DNA of 64,000 nucleotides from Rotaria sp. Silwood1 (taxonomy: Eukaryota > Rotifera > Eurotatoria > Philodinida > Philodinidae), in contig CAJNOP010000086.1 in the NCBI GenBank assembly GCA_905250075.1, positions 472,143 to 536,142 on the forward strand, given 5' to 3'. This document shows positions 59,317-64,000 of the stretch, one piece after another; the stretch's first letter is position 1, and the number at the start of each line of letters is the position of its first letter. The translations under genes were made by a program, and so were the position numbers. The notes under the pieces are model-generated. The model was not told where the DNA came from, ran no database searches, and saw nothing but the letters and a program-made list of their open reading frames with translations.

Positions 59317-59915
59317 AGCTTGATAGCACAGCTCCAAAGGAACTGAAATGTGGATGTTACGTATATCTTTCAACCTTATTATCCTAATACATCATCTGTA
59401 AACTGAACAATTTCTTGTCGACTATAGCTGTTTTTACTAATAATCGATGACAAGAGCGAGAATTTATTATTTATTTCTACATAAAAAACAGAAAATGTCT
59501 TTTTTGTTTGAGAGCATCCGATTTCATTTATAATTGTTGCTATGTACTCGATCATAGTCATTTTTTTTTCTTTTATTTTAATTTGAAATTATTATTATTT
59601 TTTCACCATCGACTATTTCATGAATAAGACTATTACAATAATGCAGTTTATATACGTTAGCAGCTCTTACTACACTTCTATATATCTCAGTCAATCCATA
59701 ATTGATGATATATTTTACTTTTCAAACTGATAAAAAGATCGAATCATGCTTCTCATGTTGATTATATGAGTGCTATGACAGATTAATATGTATATTACTA
59801 TTCTTCATCTATGATTTTTAACGTACAAGTTTTATATTCTAAAAAAAGTCACCGATTACACTATTAAGAACTTTAACAAATACTATTTTCTTTGAAAATA
59901 TATGTGAGCTTCACA
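59317..59915 (+). mobile_element. Dispersed MITE family, copy C (larger interior)
   Basis: The left end AGCTTGATAGCACAGC and TGTGGATGTTACGTATAT (59349), and the right end AAAATATATGTGAGCTTCACA (59915), match copy A at 14781-15194. The distance between the inverted repeats is about 565 bp against 380 in copy A, so the interior is different or has gained an insert. Confidence 0.6.
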
Positions 59916-61566
59916 AAAGAAGATCTATCAATAAATTGATGACAACTAACCGACTTTGACGATCGGAAGATGTCATATTCATAATATTGGTGCTACACTA
60001 TAATAGATACTACATGTGAATATCAAGTACACTTATGATTATCCAACAAGTATTATTATGTTCACATATTTTCTAAAAGCCAGTTTCATTATATGTAGAA
60101 TTCTCACATTTTAAACATTGTGATTTATGCACTAGCCAATGACTTCTTTATCATTATGCTGCGAGAAAAGCTCTGGTAAATAAAGTCTTGTAGAGACATT
60201 TTTTTTCTCCCCCTAATTCGACTCAGAGAAAACTTCAAAAACCATTTATTACACATTGACGATGTTTAATACATTTCTAAATAACGTTCTCAGCCTCGAA
60301 TACAATCATCAAGCGATTAGATGACACTATTGATGTTTATCTTATCAAAAAAATTCTACCAAGAAGAAAATTATTTGCACTGCGATAGATCGAAGTGTCT
60401 CATATCAAACATATCATATACTTCCGAGATTCAATATGATGAGCAACATCTTCTAAAATCACTATATCTCGGATACAAAGCCTCTTATTTGACTGATCAA
60501 CTATCGCAAAAATATCACGAATCAACGAGAAATCGAACTCTTCATCCACTGATATTTAACAGAGTATAGGTGAATAGGTTAATTCATGATAAATAATGAT
60601 AGTACAATTACTAATGAAAAACAATACAAATCAGTATGTATGTTAAAAGAAAATTCGTCATTAACTATTAAAACTACAAAAAACTACCATGCATGTCAAA
60701 GCATGCGCTAAATAATGACTGAAAGAACAAGAATTTTTATAGACGCCTTCATCAATTTATAGGCCGTGGGTGGAGAGGAAGAGAAGACTCACATCCACAC
60801 CCAAATTAGAATCACTGATTAAGCAAATATGATAATATATTGTCACTTCACTGATGAGAAGATTCGGTGGTCTGATTTTGTCAAAAATTGAGGTTTACAA
60901 CGTGATATTCATGATTTTTTTGAAGCAAAAAAAGACGACAAAATTTCGATGCAAAATCAAGAGGGTATTCAACATTAACTTGTCGAGTAGCATCGAATTA
61001 CAAATAAAAATAAGTCTTGTGGAAAGTATAATCAAAATTATTTGCATAGATTAAGCAAGGACATATTAGCAACTTTAGCATAATAATTCAGTATAATGAC
61101 AAAAAACTTTTTTTTCATGAGGTAAACATTCAAAGTACCCGAAAATAGTACAATTCTCGATTGGTGATGTCAAAAAATGTTTGTCTGATTTTAAGGTGTT
61201 CATGACACTTATTTCTTAAAATTGAAGGCATTTTTTTAATAACATTCATAGAGAATTCTATAATTTAAGATACCTTGTACATTATATAAGCTCCTCCAGC
61301 ACAGATGATTGATACTTTCCCGTTTTGTGTGGCATGGATGGCAGGATCATTTTTCCTTTCTTTTTGCTTTATTTTCATTCATTTCTTGATTGGATGATTT
61401 CTGAGAAAAAAAAGCAATCATTCTGCATCGCTTACACAGCTTTTTCGAATATTTTTGCTTTTTTCATTCGTTTTCTTCCAATACATAGATTTTTCTAAAC
61501 AACATAAACATCTACTGTCAACACTAGACTAAAATATTCTGCTAAAACTATTAAATAAATCACTTG
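59916..61566. other. Intergenic, mostly unrecognised
   Basis: No supported gene. An 82-codon open frame at 60321-60569 has no motif I recognise. A telomere-like tract at 60764 is listed separately. Confidence 0.4.
60764..60804. repeat. Short telomere-like tract
   Basis: CCGTGGGTGG, a short purine-rich spacer, then CACATCCACACCC. The shortest and most decayed of the set. Confidence 0.4.
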
Positions 61567-62259
61567 ATGTCTGCTCGCAAGTCTGTAGGTATTTCTTTTT
61601 ATAAAATATGCCAAAATATCTAGGAACTTTGTTTCTATTAGAATTACAACAGAAGTACAAACAAAAATCAAATTAGTCCAATAAAATCAACAGCTGAATT
61701 GGGCTACCTTGACTCAACTAGAGTTTGTGGTGATGAGCGATACACCGAACTAAGTTGTGTATTAATCTGTAGCATTTGTCAAAATATTCTCTGGAAACCT
61801 GTTGCTTGTGTTACTTGTGAAAATGCTTTTTGTCGTGGATGCATTCAAACATGGGCTAACAAACAGAAGCAACCTAGACAAGTAACATGTCCATTCAATT
61901 GTATGTTCCAAGAAAAACGAGCTCCACCTATTCTGAACATTTTATTATCTAAACTTCGAATTTATTGTGTCTATGCTCCAAATGGATGTGGACAAGTTCT
62001 TTCATATGATGCTCTTGAAGGACATGAACAAACATGTCAGTATGAACGAACACCATGTCAGATTTGTCAAAAACCTGTATCACATCGTGATCAAAATGAC
62101 AAACATGAACTTCGTCAATGTTTCAAGGAAATATATGATAGAAATCCGGATTATGTGCAAGTACAATTTATCAAGCTGTTGGATGTTATTGAAGCCAGTC
62201 AACGACGTATCCAAGCACTGGAAAAATCACTTGGTATTCGACCACAAGAAAATAAATGA
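61567..62259 (+). CDS. Nrdp1-like RING-finger protein with TRAF-type zinc region (195 aa)
   Basis: Exon 1 is 61567-61588 (MSARKSV plus one base) and exon 2 is 61694-62259; the join makes an Ala codon and reads MSARKSVAELGYLDSTRVCG. The short first exon is inferred from splice sites and frame. A RING-like domain covers about residues 27-75: CSIC, then CVTCENAFCRGC and CPFNC. The position that is His in C3HC4 fingers (C-E-H-A-F-C) is Asn here, and an extra Cys precedes it. A second Cys/His-rich region follows (NGCGQVLSYDALEGHEQTC, CQICQKPV), as in Nrdp1/TRAF-type zinc fingers, then a short C-terminal coiled coil (IEASQRRIQALEKSL). It is probably an E3 ubiquitin ligase or an adaptor; targets are unknown. 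Such proteins are numerous in bdelloids, as I recall. Confidence 0.82.
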
Positions 62260-62856
62260 ATAACCAATATGATTATAAAACAATGCTTTTTTTTTTTATA
62301 TAGACACCTCAGTTTTGATATTCCACAATAAAAAGATAATGTTATTATATTTTCTGTTTTATGATGATTATTCGAAATATCCATTACAATATTAATCTTT
62401 TGTTTTTATCATCAATTTTCTATTACTAGGTCGATTTCATTAATAATAGAGATCGTAAAATATAGACTACTTCATCAAAATACAAACAAAAATTCGATTA
62501 AATTTTCGACTAACTAAAAATTGTCAATAAAGAATTTCACCATTGCTATAACTTTGTATTTTTCTCAACTGATGAAATATTAAGCTTATACTTACAGTAG
62601 CAAGATAAATAGCTGTACCTTGCGGACTGAGCTGAGCTCTCAAGGAAGCATAATTCGAATTAGGCAGACTTGACTATTTCTTTGCTTGCTGCTGCCTGTT
62701 AACAATGAACAAAAATTCAATTAGTTATTCAAATTTATTTTCACAGAATGTGACTCTGTATAGAAAGACATTTTTTCTTTAAATCATAATATAAAATGAA
62801 TCATGTATTTAGAAATTCAAAGTATTATTATTGTTGGCACGTATAGATTTAGATGA
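62260..62856. other. Intergenic between convergent genes
   Basis: Lies between the RING gene (+) and the prominin-like gene (-), both ending toward it. Holds their 3' UTRs; nothing else recognised. Confidence 0.45.
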
Positions 62857-63970
62857 TTAATTCAATCGTTTATAGACACAAATACCAAAAATAGAAAAGC
62901 CAACCGTAACTATAAACATAAAGAAGAAAACATTCAGCCATAGACCATTCAATGAACTACCCATTTTATGACATATCAATTTATCCGTTTTGTAAATTAT
63001 AGCTAACGGTAAAGGACAACTGTCAAGTGTTGATTCAAGTACTTTCTTGACATAATTTTTGAACTAAAACAAAAGAAAAATTTTCAAATCGAATTCATTT
63101 ATATTACTATCTATAAACAAACTTCGTCAATAGTCGAATGCACAAGATTTGGTGATAATGTTGCATTTGAATTACTGATATTTCCAAAGAATTTGTTCAT
63201 TGTAATTAAATTTTTATCAATATCTTGAGCTATAACAGAAACATCTGATCGATTGGCTTGATTAATTAATTGTATAAGTAAACTTCTATCAGAAGAAATA
63301 TCAATATCTCCAATAGATTGAATAAATTGATTAAATACATGTTCACTTAATGTATTCATCATATCCTTAACATCATCATCCAATACAGACCAATAATTTT
63401 CAAAAATTTTTTTACTAAAATGTATATGATTACGACAATCACTAACTACATCAGTTACTGTTCTATTGATTTCAGAAGTATAATAAGGCATAATATTCGA
63501 TTCAATTAATTTATCTACATCATTCAAACAATAAAATTCAAAATTTTATACAAATAAATAAATATATATTTACCGATAATGAAATTAATTAGAAAAGGTT
63601 GATCATCATGAACTGTTCGACAAGCACCTTGAACAACAAGATCAACAGCATAATAAACACCAGTTAGTAGAATCATAGCAATAAGTATAATAATTATAAT
63701 AACAAATGCAATACGCATCACACAGAGTAATATACCAGATGAACCATTATTATTGGAACTCATTGTTTCCGATTTACTTCGGTATCGATGATGATTTATA
63801 CTGGAAAAAACAGAGTTATTATCCAGCAACGCAATAACGAAAATAGTTCAAGCACTTACGGTATATTTTTACTAACACTGTTATGTGGATCATAGCGCTG
63901 TTTGTTAGGATAACTATCCATAGAAGATGTATCCGACCCTCCCACCATGTTATTCATTTGTATTCGATTA
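62857..63970 (-). CDS. Prominin-like membrane protein, 3' part (5' end probably outside the window)
   Basis: Exons on the minus strand: 63970-63860, 63800-63574, 63514-63123, 63063-62857 (stop), all in frame with GT-AG introns of about 50-60 bases. Order: a Ser/Asn-rich polar segment, a transmembrane span (CVMRIAFVIIIIILIAMILL), an extracellular loop of about 175-200 residues with several N-glycosylation sites, and a last transmembrane span (VFFFMFIVTVGFSIFGICVY) with a short basic tail. Prominin landmarks of the second half can be matched by eye: VVSDCRNHIHF (human VYSDCKKNRGTY) and DSCPLPLAIIYKTDKLICHK before LNGLW (human SCKPVATALD...C...LNLFW). The loop is shorter than in vertebrates. An acceptor at 63971 suggests more exons upstream, though an ATG at about 63955 could be a start. 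Prominins mark cholesterol-rich membrane protrusions. Confidence 0.75.
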
Positions 63971-64000
63971 CTATTTAAAAAAAAAAACAAGAATTATCTG

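Noticed and set aside
60321-60569. 82-codon open frame (ends NRTLHPLIFNRV)
   Set aside because: Less A/T-biased than random spacer, but no motif, no splice partners and no recognisable relative.

Overview
The window looks like nuclear DNA of a bdelloid rotifer. It is strongly A+T-rich by eye, has conserved animal genes with many short GT-AG introns (mostly about 50-100 bp), and carries gene types I associate with bdelloids: DXD glycosyltransferase-like membrane proteins, intron-less divergent rhodopsin-type receptors, ART-LRR fusions and Nrdp1-like RING proteins with an altered RING. It also holds many short tracts of TGTGGG/CCCACA, which I recall as the telomeric repeat described for bdelloids. 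The species cannot be named from this evidence.

Layout: a two-exon glycosyltransferase-like gene (1330-4266, +); the complete 19-exon cohesin gene SMC1 (6580-14158, +), three of whose introns are swollen (intron 5 by a foldback element, intron 11 by a hairpin, intron 16 by unexplained GC-rich DNA); a fragment of a rotifer orphan gene (about 16977-17150); a CRAL-TRIO/Sec14-like gene (20204 to at least 21396, -); a repeat-rich zone (21.7-25.1 kb) with a piggyBac-type MITE and A/T-rich foldback repeats; a full-length LINE with a perfect 17-bp target duplication (26050-31160) whose ORF2 is broken; a second, truncated LINE 3' end (about 34381-34846); two palindromic elements (36.4-37.1 kb); a single-exon 7TM receptor (37173-38144) followed by the C-terminal remnant of a relative; a long gene-poor stretch with an assembly gap of 100 N; the complete 8-exon gene for eIF2 gamma (47498-50267, +); an ART-LRR gene (52707-54242, -); a two-exon gene for a small single-pass membrane protein of unknown function (56347-57376, -); a RING-finger gene (61567-62259, +); and the 3' part of a prominin-like gene that appears to run off the right edge (62857-63970, -).

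The genes do not form a pathway; this is ordinary mixed euchromatin. What ties the window together is the repeat landscape. Ten short telomere-like tracts are spread across it, nine or ten of them arranged G-rich strand first and C-rich strand second, the orientation expected of fused chromosome ends or of a foldback element with telomere-like arms. At least two (17142 and 34327) sit at the point where a truncated gene or LINE fragment begins or ends. Several MITE or foldback families occur here in two or three copies each. I saw no rRNA, tRNA, CRISPR array, LTR element or other virus-like element.
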